A stretch of 64,000 nucleotides of DNA. It comes from Bacillota bacterium. Lineage in GTDB: Bacteria; Bacillota; Clostridia; Lachnospirales; Lachnospiraceae. Within the stretch, counting starts at the first letter, position 1. Each line of letters starts with the position of its first letter. Shown piece after piece: positions 24,737-32,939 of the stretch. The notes beneath the pieces are model-generated. The model was given only the letters and a program-made list of their open reading frames with translations, did no database searches and was not told the DNA's origin. The stretch spans positions 25,822-89,821 of the forward strand of contig JAFAGA010000023.1 of NCBI GenBank assembly GCA_023423045.1. The letters are read 5' to 3'. Made by a program: the position numbers and the translations under genes.

Positions 24737-25543
24737 TTACTTTTTTAGATTTCTCTGCCTTGCAGCCTCATACATAAGTATGGCGGCTGCCACCGCCGCA
24801 TTCAGGGATTCCACCCTGCCTTTCATCGGAATCCTTATCCGGGTATCCGCACAGGCGGCAGCCCTGTCGGACAAGCCGTTGGCTTCATTGCCGATTAAAA
24901 AGGCACATCTTTCACGAAAACTCCCCTCCGTATCATAGGGTATGCCTTGAAGATGCGCCGCATATATTACGATTCCCTGGTCCTTCACCATTCGCAGAAC
25001 ATCATAAAAGTCATCCGCCTGATAAAAAGGCATCCGGTAAATCGAGCCCATGGTAGCCCGAATCACCTTCGGGTTGCAGATATCCACGGAAGAATCGCTG
25101 AGAATAACTCCCGTTACCCCGGCTCCTTCCGCCGTCCTGATTATGGTACCGAGATTTCCCGGATCACGGATATCTTCCAGCAGCATGAGGCAGGCCTCCC
25201 GGCATCGGAGCATATCTTCCAGGGAATACCGGGGCTTACTCACAAGTCCCATAATTCCCTGCGGAGTTTTTGTATCGGACGCTTCTTTGAAAACCGAATC
25301 CGTTAATACCTCGTATTCCAAATCATCGAAATATCCCGGCTTTTCCCTCAGCCTTTCCAGATAAAAGCTTTCAGAGGCATATGCTTTTTGAAGAAGACCG
25401 GCTTCTTTTGCTTCCTCAAACATTTTTATGCCCTCGATCACGAACACTCCCTGTTTATCTCTTTCTTTTGCCTTCTTCTGAAGCAGACCCAGGTTCTTCA
25501 CCTGGGCATTACTTGTACTGCTGATCACTGTCCTCTGCTTCAT
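24737..25543 (-). CDS. TrmH/SpoU family RNA 2'-O-methyltransferase
   Basis: A SAM-dependent ribose methyltransferase of the knotted SPOUT fold, 268 aa. The N-terminal substrate-binding domain (NAQVKNLGLLQKKAKERDKQGVF) is the L30e-like type seen in TsnR/RlmB relatives. The SpoU motifs are GNLGTIIRTAEGAGV (motif 1), LIGNEANGLSD (motif 2) and IPMKGRVESLNAAVAAAILMYE (motif 3). It likely modifies 23S rRNA; the exact site is not deducible. It begins 7 nt after prfA ends and shares its operon. Confidence 0.92.
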   Translation of the reverse strand: MKQRTVISSTSNAQVKNLGLLQKKAKERDKQGVFVIEGIKMFEEAKEAGLLQKAYASESFYLERLREKPGYFDDLEYEVLTDSVFKEASDTKTPQGIMGLVSKPRYSLEDMLRCREACLMLLEDIRDPGNLGTIIRTAEGAGVTGVILSDSSVDICNPKVIRATMGSIYRMPFYQADDFYDVLRMVKDQGIVIYAAHLQGIPYDTEGSFRERCAFLIGNEANGLSDRAAACADTRIRIPMKGRVESLNAAVAAAILMYEAARQRNLKK

Positions 25544-25550
25544 ATGCTTC

Positions 25551-26624
25551 TTATGCCTCTTGCAGATTACTTAGCTTTGCCGCCTGGTCCGCCGCAATCA
25601 GACTGTCAATTAGCACATCCAGATCCCCGTCCATAACCCGGTCAATCTGGTATATCGTCAGGTTAATTCTATGATCAGTCACACGTCCCTGGGGAAAATT
25701 ATAGGTTCTGATCTTCTCGGAACGGTCCCCCGTGCCAACCTGACTTTTTCTTGCCTCCGCTTCCGCATTGCGGGCCTTTTCCAGCTCCAGGTCATACAGC
25801 TTCGCTCGCAAAACACGGATGGCCTTATCCTTATTCTTCAGCTGAGATTTTTCGTCCTGGCAGGAAATCACAATCCCGGTCGGAATATGTGTCAGCCGAA
25901 CCGCGGAGTCAGTGGTATTAACGCACTGCCCGCCGTTACCGGAGGAACGAAATACATCAAATTTGCAGTCGTTCAGATCCAGATCCACATCCACTTCCTC
26001 TGCCTCCGGCATAATAGCTACTGTTGAGGTCGAGGTATGGATGCGCCCTCCGGATTCCGTTACCGGAACACGCTGTACGCGATGTACACCGCTTTCATAT
26101 TTCAGCTTGGAATATGCTCCTTTACCGTTAATCATAAATATAACTTCCTTGAAGCCGCCGATACCGTTCTCGTTCATATTCATAACATCAATCTTCCAAC
26201 GGTTGCGTTCCGCATACATTACATACATACGGTATAATTCGGCCGCAAATAAAGCCGCTTCATCTCCGCCGGCTCCGCCTCTGATCTCCACAATAACGTT
26301 CTTTTCATCATTGGGGTCTTTGGGAAGCAGCAATATCTTCAGCTCTTCCTCAATCCCCGGAATCCGCTGCTTGCATTCGCTCAGCTCTTCCTTGGCCAGC
26401 TCTCGCAATTCCTCGTCGCTCTCCTCATCCAGCATGGCAAGGCTCTCTTCCATACTGTTCTGGGTTGCTTTATATTCCTTGTATTTTTCAACAATTTCAC
26501 TTAAATCGGCATGCTCCTTACGAAGCTTCCTGTAATTATTCTGGTCATTCAGGACATCGGGACTCATCATCTCATCCTCAATCTCCTGGAAACGAATCAG
26601 AATATCTTCCAGCTTATCAAACAT
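25551..26624 (-). CDS. prfA: Peptide chain release factor 1
   Basis: Recognises UAA and UAG stop codons and triggers peptide release. The protein is 357 aa from MFDKLEDILIRF. It carries the GGQ loop in SGNGGQCVNTTDSAVRL and a codon-recognition region with the RF1-type sequence in HRVQRVPVTESGGRIHTST. The start at 26624 is chosen over the in-frame GTG at 26633, since that GTG directly abuts the GGAGG that serves the ATG. It follows prmC by 22 nt, the widespread pairing of the factor with the enzyme that methylates its GGQ glutamine. Confidence 0.96.
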   Translation of the reverse strand: MFDKLEDILIRFQEIEDEMMSPDVLNDQNNYRKLRKEHADLSEIVEKYKEYKATQNSMEESLAMLDEESDEELRELAKEELSECKQRIPGIEEELKILLLPKDPNDEKNVIVEIRGGAGGDEAALFAAELYRMYVMYAERNRWKIDVMNMNENGIGGFKEVIFMINGKGAYSKLKYESGVHRVQRVPVTESGGRIHTSTSTVAIMPEAEEVDVDLDLNDCKFDVFRSSGNGGQCVNTTDSAVRLTHIPTGIVISCQDEKSQLKNKDKAIRVLRAKLYDLELEKARNAEAEARKSQVGTGDRSEKIRTYNFPQGRVTDHRINLTIYQIDRVMDGDLDVLIDSLIAADQAAKLSNLQEA

Positions 26625-26646
26625 AACAACCACTCCTCCATATCAA

Positions 26647-27477
26647 TTACAACCTTCTTGCGGATACTACCCGATCCAGTCCGCTCAGATCCTTCTTTAT
26701 CACAATATCAGTATAGCTTTCCTCCTGCAGAATGAGCTTTACATCCTCACCCTGATTATGCCCGATTTCATAGAACAGGAGGCCGTTCGGGTTAAGGAAA
26801 TGCTTTGCTCCTTCGCTGATTCTTCGGTAGAAAAGCAATCCGTCTTCGCTCCCGTCCAGCGCCATGGCCGGCTCAAAATCCCTGACCTCCGGCATCAGAT
26901 CCGAAATCTCCCCGGAAGGTATATAAGGAGGATTGGATACCAGAATATCATAACTTCCTGTTATCCCCTCAAAGAGATCACTCCGTATTAATTCCACTGT
27001 GGCTTCCTGTCTTTTCACATTTCTTGCCGCTACCGCCAGAGCTTTTTCGGATATATCCGCACCGATTGCCCGTTTGGGCCTGCCAAGTACAGCAAGGCTG
27101 ACAATGATGCATCCGGAACCGGTACACATGTCAAGCACTGAGCGATTCTCACAAACCTTCAGAACCTCTTCCACCAGCGTCTCCGTATCCTGCCTGGGAA
27201 TTAGAACATCCCCGTTTACCTCGAATTCCATGCCCATGAATTCCTGGTAACCGGTGATATATTGCAGGGGGATGTGGCCGGCGCGCTGCTCAATCAGCTC
27301 CAGATACCTCTCCTCTGATAATTGCTCCACAGCCGTATCACCCCGGAACAGCAGGTCCGTCCGGTTTATCTTAAAAACATGGGCAAGCAGATACCATGCA
27401 TCCACATCGGCATCTGCAATCCCCTGCTGCTTCAATAATTCACGTCCGGTCTGCAGTAATTGCCTATAAGTACTCAT
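26647..27477 (-). CDS. prmC: Peptide chain release factor N5-glutamine methyltransferase
   Basis: Methylates the Gln of the GGQ motif of release factors with SAM. The 276-aa protein has an N-terminal helical substrate domain (VDAWYLLAHVFKINRTDLLF), the motif GYQEFMGMEFEVNGDVLIPRQDTE (here in two parts around residues 95-120), SAM motif VLDMCTGSGCI and the catalytic NPPY (ILVSNPPYIPSGE). It lies 45 nt after the DUF1385 gene and 22 nt before prfA. Confidence 0.96.
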   Translation of the reverse strand: MSTYRQLLQTGRELLKQQGIADADVDAWYLLAHVFKINRTDLLFRGDTAVEQLSEERYLELIEQRAGHIPLQYITGYQEFMGMEFEVNGDVLIPRQDTETLVEEVLKVCENRSVLDMCTGSGCIIVSLAVLGRPKRAIGADISEKALAVAARNVKRQEATVELIRSDLFEGITGSYDILVSNPPYIPSGEISDLMPEVRDFEPAMALDGSEDGLLFYRRISEGAKHFLNPNGLLFYEIGHNQGEDVKLILQEESYTDIVIKKDLSGLDRVVSARRL

Positions 27478-27522
27478 TAAAATACCTCACAAACCCGTTT
27501 CTATCACTCCCGACTGTTCCGT

Positions 27523-29202
27523 TTAAGCCTGCTTCTTATGGTCACCATCAAAATATCTGTCAAGAGCCTTTAAAATATCATCATCATCTTCTTCGGTCGC
27601 AGCAGGAAGATTCGGCTTCAGCGTTACGGGAGCCGCTCCTTTGTTGCGTTTTGGAGCATTGGGATTCACGGCGGAAGAGCTGTTGCCTTCCACTTTACCG
27701 CTGTAAGCCAGACCTCCGATCTGAGGTTTTATATCCAATACGGCATTGCCATCGGCCACAGGATTCGGCCTGTTTTCTGCCTGCTTTTGTTCCCTTACCG
27801 ACGGCTTTTTCTCTCCCTGCTTATTCGTACTCTGTCTTCCTGCATCATTTTGCGGATTATCCTTGATGTCGTTTAGTATTGTATTGTTCTGCTTTATATC
27901 ATTCTGTTTTGTATTATTTTGCTTTGCACCATTTTGTTTTGTACTGTTTTGTTTTGTGTCATTGGGTTTAGCATTCGTCAGTTTTATGTTATTTTGCTTT
28001 GCATCATTTTTCTTTATGTCATTCTGCTTTATATCATTCTGCTTTGCATCATTTAGCTTTGCATCATTCTTCTTAATATTATTCTGCTTTGCATTATTTT
28101 GCTTTGCAACACTCTGCTTTGCAACACTCTGCTTTGCATTGGTCTGCTTCGTATTTGCATTCCGCCCCGAAGTGTTCTGTTTTGCTGCAGCCCTCTGCTT
28201 ATCCGTCGATTTTCCTCCATTGCTCCCCAAAAAAGCCTTCCAATCATATACCGCACTGACGGACTGGATTGCTACCTCAATCATGGAATCATCCGGCTCC
28301 TTTGTGGTAAGCGCTTGCATCCACAGCCCTGGCTGGCTCAGGATATGAACCACCTTGTTCTCACTCTTACCGGCCAGACGGATAAACTCATAGGACACAC
28401 CTGCAATAAACGGGACCAAAAGTATTCTGGAGATCACCTTCCATATTAAATTATTCACGGGTAAAAACAGAAAGAATACAAGGCTGATTAAAATCACCAA
28501 CAGCATAAAGCTTGTTCCGCACCGCTTATGCTGCTTGGACTGCCACCTTACATTCTCAACCGTCAGTTCAAAACCGTTCTCCAGACAGTTAATTGTCTTA
28601 TGCTCCGCCCCATGATACATGAATACCCTTTTTATTTCATTCATTCTGGAGGCGAGAACAACATAGCCTATAAAAATTCCAAGACGTACCACGCCCTCAA
28701 TAAACAATATGAGGTAACGGCTGGTAATAAACCTGGAAAAGAAATTGGTCAGAATTACGGGAAGCACCATGAATAATGCCACACTCAGGACAATCGACAT
28801 AAGGACGGCCAATGCCATTAATAAAGCATTGGATTTATCCGCGGCGGGCTTCGCCTTACCGTCATCACCGGGGGATACTCCCACCTCTTCTACAATAAAA
28901 TCCTTATCCGCTGTCACGGCTTTTTTATTCTTCTTCCCTGCACGGGTTTCGTCTTCATCATCGAAAAAGCTGGCGGAATAATTCAGAACCTTCACACCGA
29001 TTACCATAGAATCTATAAACGCTAACATTCCCCGAAATATCGGCAATTTAAAAAGCTTTACCCGGTCGGAAAAATCCTTGCGGGAACTTGTCTCTACTGC
29101 GATTTCATTATCCGGCTTTCGTACTGCAACGGCGTAGAGGTCTTTATTCCTCATCATTACGCCTTCCATTACGGCCATGCCCCCAATTCCTGATGGTTTC
29201 AT
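27523..29202 (-). CDS. DUF1385 membrane protein with long Lys/Gln/Asn pentapeptide-repeat tail
   Basis: The N-terminal ~320 aa are a standard DUF1385 protein: GIGGMAVMEGVMMRNKD, RVKLFKLPIFRGMLAFIDSM, four to five TM helices between 125 and 275, the YHGAEHKTINCLENG block and HILSQPGLWMQALTTKEPDD. The gene order rpmE-DUF1385-prmC-prfA is conserved in clostridia. The remaining ~240 aa are unusual. Residues 351-450 consist of twenty consecutive five-residue units of the form [A/I/T]KQN[N/D], strongly basic and polar, ending in an acidic DUF-like tip (TEEDDDDILKALDRYFDG). Most family members stop soon after residue 320. Function is unknown; one proposal for homologues is a metal-dependent enzyme, which I cannot test. 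Confidence 0.9.
   Translation of the reverse strand: MKPSGIGGMAVMEGVMMRNKDLYAVAVRKPDNEIAVETSSRKDFSDRVKLFKLPIFRGMLAFIDSMVIGVKVLNYSASFFDDEDETRAGKKNKKAVTADKDFIVEEVGVSPGDDGKAKPAADKSNALLMALAVLMSIVLSVALFMVLPVILTNFFSRFITSRYLILFIEGVVRLGIFIGYVVLASRMNEIKRVFMYHGAEHKTINCLENGFELTVENVRWQSKQHKRCGTSFMLLVILISLVFFLFLPVNNLIWKVISRILLVPFIAGVSYEFIRLAGKSENKVVHILSQPGLWMQALTTKEPDDSMIEVAIQSVSAVYDWKAFLGSNGGKSTDKQRAAAKQNTSGRNANTKQTNAKQSVAKQSVAKQNNAKQNNIKKNDAKLNDAKQNDIKQNDIKKNDAKQNNIKLTNAKPNDTKQNSTKQNGAKQNNTKQNDIKQNNTILNDIKDNPQNDAGRQSTNKQGEKKPSVREQKQAENRPNPVADGNAVLDIKPQIGGLAYSGKVEGNSSSAVNPNAPKRNKGAAPVTLKPNLPAATEEDDDDILKALDRYFDGDHKKQA
27853..28152 (-). repeat. Twenty tandem 15-bp units encoding a KQN-rich pentapeptide repeat
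   Basis: In-frame, uninterrupted period of 15 bp over 300 bp (residues 351-450 of the DUF1385 protein). Units are degenerate at DNA level (e.g. GCAAAGCAGAATGAT, ATTAAGAAGAATGAT), so the protein pattern seems maintained rather than freshly amplified. Confidence 0.9.
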
Positions 29203-29269
29203 TCTAGCACCCGAACCTTTCTCAAAATGGTATTTCCGATTAAAAAATAGGTCAATGTATTTAAAAATA

Positions 29270-29292
29270 GGCTGAGGAAGTATACCTCAACC
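29270..29292 (-). terminator. Terminator after rpmE
   Basis: Stem GGTTGAGG / CCTCAGCC with a G-U pair and 7-nt loop, followed by TATTTTT on the minus strand. A second hairpin (ATTAACAGAA / TTCTGTTAAT, 29328-29351) overlaps the rpmE stop codon. Confidence 0.65.
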
Positions 29293-29350
29293 CAATTTTT
29301 AACAATTATATTATCGTACAAGCTAGTATTAACAGAAATCCTTCTGTTAA

Positions 29351-29560
29351 TTATTTATCCTGGTTTAAACCATACCTACGGTTGAATTTATCAATTGCAC
29401 CACGAGCTGCTGCCGCCTTAATCTGGCCTGTATAGAATGAATGGCATTTAGAGCAGATTTCTACGTGGATATCTTCCTTGGTTGATCCTGTGACAAATTC
29501 GTTACCGCAGTTGCAAACAACTTTAGCCTGATGATATTTGGGATGGATTCCTTCTTTCAT
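29351..29560 (-). CDS. rpmE: Ribosomal protein L31 (zinc-binding type)
   Basis: Component of the large ribosomal subunit at the inter-subunit bridge. 69 aa, MKEGIHPKYHQAKVVCNCGN, with four zinc-ligand Cys (C16, C18, C36, C39), hence the zinc-containing L31 form rather than the Cys-less stress paralogue. AGAGGTG precedes the ATG. Its own promoter lies between it and rho. Confidence 0.97.
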   Translation of the reverse strand: MKEGIHPKYHQAKVVCNCGNEFVTGSTKEDIHVEICSKCHSFYTGQIKAAAARGAIDKFNRRYGLNQDK

Positions 29561-29634
29561 GTTTTCACCTCTTTAAGATCGAATAGTTTTATCTATTGGC
29601 ATTATAATAATTCCAACTAATAAACAGCTTTTTA

Positions 29635-29663
29635 ATTATAGCACAGGTCTTTTTCAAGTGCAA
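29635..29663 (-). promoter_or_regulatory. rpmE: Promoter of rpmE
   Basis: Minus strand TTGCAC (29658-29663) and TATAAT (29635-29640), 17-bp spacer, directly after the rho stop codon. A short hairpin AAAAGAC / GTCTTTT at 29669-29689 spans the end of rho and may end its transcript. Confidence 0.65.
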
Positions 29664-29666
29664 TAC

Positions 29667-31373
29667 CTAAAAGACAATTTTAGTCTTTTTGATAATCTCG
29701 ATAAACTCAGAATTCGTCTTGGTCCGAAGGAACATATCAATGATACGCTCCAGGGCTTCCTCCGACTTCATGCCGCCCAGAGCCTTCCTCATCAGATAGG
29801 TTGCTTCCAGCTCCGGCTGTGTGAGCAGAAGATCCTCTCTTCTGGTGCTGGATCTTGGAAGATCAATGGCGGGGAAGATACGTTTTTCCGACAGACTGCG
29901 GTCAAGCACCAGCTCCATATTGCCGGTTCCCTTAAATTCCTCGAATACCACATCATCCATTCTGCTTCCGGTGTCCACCAGCGCCGTTGCCAAAATCGTC
30001 AGACTTCCGCCCTCCCGCATATTACGGGCTGCTCCGAAGAATTTCTTCGGCATGTGGAGTGCCGCCGGATCAAGGCCTCCGGACAGGGTCCTTCCGCTGG
30101 GCTGGACCGTCAGATTATATGCTCTTGCCAGACGGGTGATGCTGTCCAACAATATTATAACATCCTGCTTATGCTCCACAAGACGCTTTGCACGCTCACT
30201 CACCATCTCGGACACTCTCTTATGATTCTCCGGAAGCTCATCAAAGGTGGAATAAATCACTTCCACATTCTTTCCTTCTATGGATTCTTTGATATCCGTC
30301 ACTTCCTCGGGACGTTCATCAATCAGCAGTATGATCAGCTTCATCTCCGGATGGTTCCGGGTAATGGCTTTGGCTATCTGTTTCAACAGGGTGGTCTTAC
30401 CGGTCTTTGGCTGGGATACAATCATGCCTCTCTGGCCCTTTCCGATGGGAGAAATCAAATCCACCATCCTCATGGACACTCCCGCTCCCGGAGTCTCCAG
30501 ATGAATTCTCTCATTTGGGAAGACCGGCGTCAAATCCTCGAAACGCTTGCGCTTCTGCGCCTCTGCCGGATGAAAACCATTGACACTTTTTACATACAAT
30601 AACGCGCTGAATTTCTCGTTCTGGTTGCGAATCTTTATATTGCCTGCAACAATATCTCCGGTCTTCAGATTAAATCTGCGAATCTGTGCAGGGGATACAT
30701 ATACATCGTTCTCACCGGGAAGATAGTTATCGCAGCGGATAAAACCATATCCGTCCGGCAGAACCTCAAGAATTCCAACCTTGGTCTCCCCGCTGTCTAA
30801 TTGATCCACCTCATTTGGATTCGCTGCCGTTCTTCTTTCTTCTCTCCCCGCAAATGAATTCTGATCCATCGGTTCCGTTATTCTCGGCTCTGATATCCTC
30901 TGTTCTGATATTCGTGATTCTGCCATCCTAGGTTCCGACATTCTCGGCTCTGTCGTTCTTTGACCTGACATTCTCGTTTCTGTCACCCTTGGCTCCGGCA
31001 TCTTCGTTTCTGTCATTCTAGGCTCTGTCATTCTCACTTCTGACATTTTCGGTTCTGCCATTTTTGACTCTGTCATTCTCGCTTCTGACATTTTTGACTC
31101 CGGCATTCTCGCTTCTGTCCTTTTCGGCTCTGCCGTTCTATGCCCTGTTATTCCCGGCTCTGCTGCTCCGGACTCTGCCGCTCTTACTTCTATTTTCTTC
31201 GGCCCTGCTTTTTTCAGCTCTGCTTTTTCAGTCTGAACCGGTTCCTCTGAAACTGCCTTCGTCAATACCTCGATCAGCTCACTTTTCTTTAAAGCAGAAA
31301 TATTCTTTAGCCCCTTTTCTTTTGCTAACTCCCGCAGATTGGCAAGAGTCATTGAATCATACTGAGTACTCAT
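29667..31373 (-). CDS. rho: Transcription termination factor Rho with repetitive N-terminal insertion
   Basis: RNA-dependent ATPase that ends transcription. Residues 1-45 are the Rho N-terminal helix domain (MTLANLRELAKEKGLKNISALKKSELIEVL). Residues 81-170 are an insertion of eighteen five-residue units such as SEARM, TESKM, TEPRM. The RNA-binding OB-fold follows (LPDGYGFIRCDNYLPG..DVYVS, ~205-227), then the ATPase core with Walker A SQPKTGKTT (~320-328), ILLIDERPEEVTD, ILLDSITRLARAYN and the Q/R-loop region GGLDPAALHMPKKFFGAARN. Inserts between these domains are known in clostridial and actinobacterial Rho, but their sequences vary widely. A 165-nt leader precedes the gene. Confidence 0.96.
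   Translation of the reverse strand: MSTQYDSMTLANLRELAKEKGLKNISALKKSELIEVLTKAVSEEPVQTEKAELKKAGPKKIEVRAAESGAAEPGITGHRTAEPKRTEARMPESKMSEARMTESKMAEPKMSEVRMTEPRMTETKMPEPRVTETRMSGQRTTEPRMSEPRMAESRISEQRISEPRITEPMDQNSFAGREERRTAANPNEVDQLDSGETKVGILEVLPDGYGFIRCDNYLPGENDVYVSPAQIRRFNLKTGDIVAGNIKIRNQNEKFSALLYVKSVNGFHPAEAQKRKRFEDLTPVFPNERIHLETPGAGVSMRMVDLISPIGKGQRGMIVSQPKTGKTTLLKQIAKAITRNHPEMKLIILLIDERPEEVTDIKESIEGKNVEVIYSTFDELPENHKRVSEMVSERAKRLVEHKQDVIILLDSITRLARAYNLTVQPSGRTLSGGLDPAALHMPKKFFGAARNMREGGSLTILATALVDTGSRMDDVVFEEFKGTGNMELVLDRSLSEKRIFPAIDLPRSSTRREDLLLTQPELEATYLMRKALGGMKSEEALERIIDMFLRTKTNSEFIEIIKKTKIVF
30864..31133 (-). repeat. Eighteen tandem 15-bp units encoding a (T/S)E(P/S/A)(R/K)M repeat in rho
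   Basis: In-frame 15-bp period over 270 bp (residues 81-170 of Rho). Each unit has an acidic residue at position 2, a basic one at position 4 and usually Met or Ile at position 5, so charges alternate regularly. Confidence 0.9.
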
Positions 31374-31547
31374 AATGTCGGCCCCTTTTCTCTTAGATTG
31401 GATTCTCTTACGGAATTAGATAAGAAGTGATATAGAAAAACTTACATTGATGGAATTATCCAAAGATTATCCTAATTTGATATTATCAACATATTTTTCG
31501 CTGCATATGCATATAGATATGCAGGCACGTACATAATGTCTACCGCT

Positions 31548-31576
31548 ATTATACACTAGATAGCATAGAATTTAAA
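31548..31576 (-). promoter_or_regulatory. rho: Promoter of rho
   Basis: Minus strand TTTAAA (31571-31576) and TATAAT (31548-31553), 17-bp spacer. The leader of ~165 nt contains a small hairpin TGCATAT / ATATGCA near 31503-31522; long leaders suit Rho autoregulation. No gene is seen in 31374-31779. Confidence 0.55.
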
Positions 31577-31663
31577 GTATTTTCTTTCGTGTGATATTCC
31601 TATTTTTTTCCACATTTTTTTCTTTTTATTTGTTCAGAACGACCAATCCCTCCGGTGTGCCAC

Positions 31664-31692
31664 TTGATTAACCTTTTTAATAATGTTATGAT
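31664..31692 (+). promoter_or_regulatory. Promoter of the malic enzyme gene
   Basis: Plus strand TTGATT (31664-31669) and TATGAT (31687-31692), 17-bp spacer, about 80 nt before the chosen start. Confidence 0.55.
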
Positions 31693-31779
31693 AAATGTAA
31701 CCCATTTGTTTGAATAAATAAGAAAATTATGACCAAACAGTCACGGGAAATTATAATACGCAGTAAGGTGGATGAGAGA

Positions 31780-32934
31780 ATGGACATAAATGAGAAAGCT
31801 TTAAGAGCGCATGAGGAATGGAACGGGAAACTGGAAATCACATCAAAATGTCCGGTAAAGTCCAGGGAAGACCTGTCTTTAGCCTATACTCCAGGGGTTG
31901 CGGCCCCCTGTATGGCAATTGCAAAGGATGAAGCCGAAGCCTATCGCTATACCATGAAGGCCAATACCATAGCTGTCGTTTCTGACGGAAGCGCCGTTCT
32001 GGGGTTAGGAAACATCGGTCCCTATGCAGCAATGCCGGTAATGGAGGGTAAGGCGGTTCTATTCAAGGAATTCGGCGGTGTAAATGCTGTTCCCATCTGC
32101 CTTGATACACAGGACACCGAGGAGATCATCCGGACGGTTATTGCTATTGCTCCCGGCTTCGGAGGAATTAACCTTGAAGATATCTCCGCGCCTCGGTGCT
32201 TTGAAATTGAGGAACGTCTGAAGGAGCTGCTGGATATTCCCGTATTCCACGACGACCAGCATGGCACCGCAATTGTGGTTCTGGCTGCCGCCATCAACGC
32301 ACTCAAGGTAACTAAAAAGGCCAAGGAACAATGCAAGGTTGTTGTAAACGGTGCCGGCTCCGCCGGGCTTGCCATTGCAAAACTCTTGCTAACTTATGGC
32401 TTTGAGCATCTTATTCTCTGCGATGTCAACGGTATCCTTTCCCGTGAATATAAAAATCTGAACTGGATGCAGGAACAGATGCTTCTGATTACCAACCTGG
32501 AGAATAAAACCGGCACTCTGGCAGATGCTTTATCTGGTGCAGACCTGTTCATCGGCGTATCCGCACCGAATATTGTAACCAAGGATATGGTAGCATCCAT
32601 GAATCAGGATGCCATTGTTTTTGCAATGGCAAACCCCACCCCGGAAATCATGCCGGATCTTGCCAAGGCAGCCGGCGCCCGTATCGTTGCCACAGGACGC
32701 TCCGATTTCCCGAACCAGGTAAATAATGTCGTTGCTTTTCCCGGTATCTTCCGAGGCGCACTGGAAGGAAGAGCCACCCGGATCACGGATGAGATGAAGC
32801 TGGCTGCGGCGGAAGCAATCGCCGCTTTGGTGGCTGATGAGGACCTGACAGAGGATAATATTATGCCACAGCCCTTTGATCCAAGAGTAAGTCCTGCAGT
32901 CAGTGCTGCGGTCAAAGCAAATATTAAAGGATAA
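31780..32934 (+). CDS. NAD(P)-dependent malic enzyme
   Basis: Oxidatively decarboxylates malate to pyruvate. The protein is 384 aa from MDINEKALRAHEEWNGKLE, the short bacterial form without a phosphotransacetylase domain. Landmarks are SLAYTPGVAAPC, SDGSAVLGLGNIGPYAAMPVMEGKA, the metal/substrate block FHDDQHGTAIV, the Rossmann loop VVNGAGSAGLAI and FAMANPTPEI. The start is taken at 31780 because AAGGTGG lies 8 nt upstream and homologues begin there; an in-frame ATG at 31729 would add 17 residues but has no good site. Confidence 0.93.
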   Translation: MDINEKALRAHEEWNGKLEITSKCPVKSREDLSLAYTPGVAAPCMAIAKDEAEAYRYTMKANTIAVVSDGSAVLGLGNIGPYAAMPVMEGKAVLFKEFGGVNAVPICLDTQDTEEIIRTVIAIAPGFGGINLEDISAPRCFEIEERLKELLDIPVFHDDQHGTAIVVLAAAINALKVTKKAKEQCKVVVNGAGSAGLAIAKLLLTYGFEHLILCDVNGILSREYKNLNWMQEQMLLITNLENKTGTLADALSGADLFIGVSAPNIVTKDMVASMNQDAIVFAMANPTPEIMPDLAKAAGARIVATGRSDFPNQVNNVVAFPGIFRGALEGRATRITDEMKLAAAEAIAALVADEDLTEDNIMPQPFDPRVSPAVSAAVKANIKG

Positions 32935-32939
32935 CGGAT

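Noticed and set aside
27853..28152. Possible CRISPR array
   Set aside because: Units of 15 bp are contiguous, degenerate and in frame with the protein; there are no spacers and no cas genes in the window.
27746..28348. A Phe/Cys-rich plus-strand frame resembling a membrane protein opposite the DUF1385 repeat tail
   Set aside because: It is the complement of the KQN repeat (AAG/CAG read as CTT/CTG and TTT), an artefact of repeat composition.
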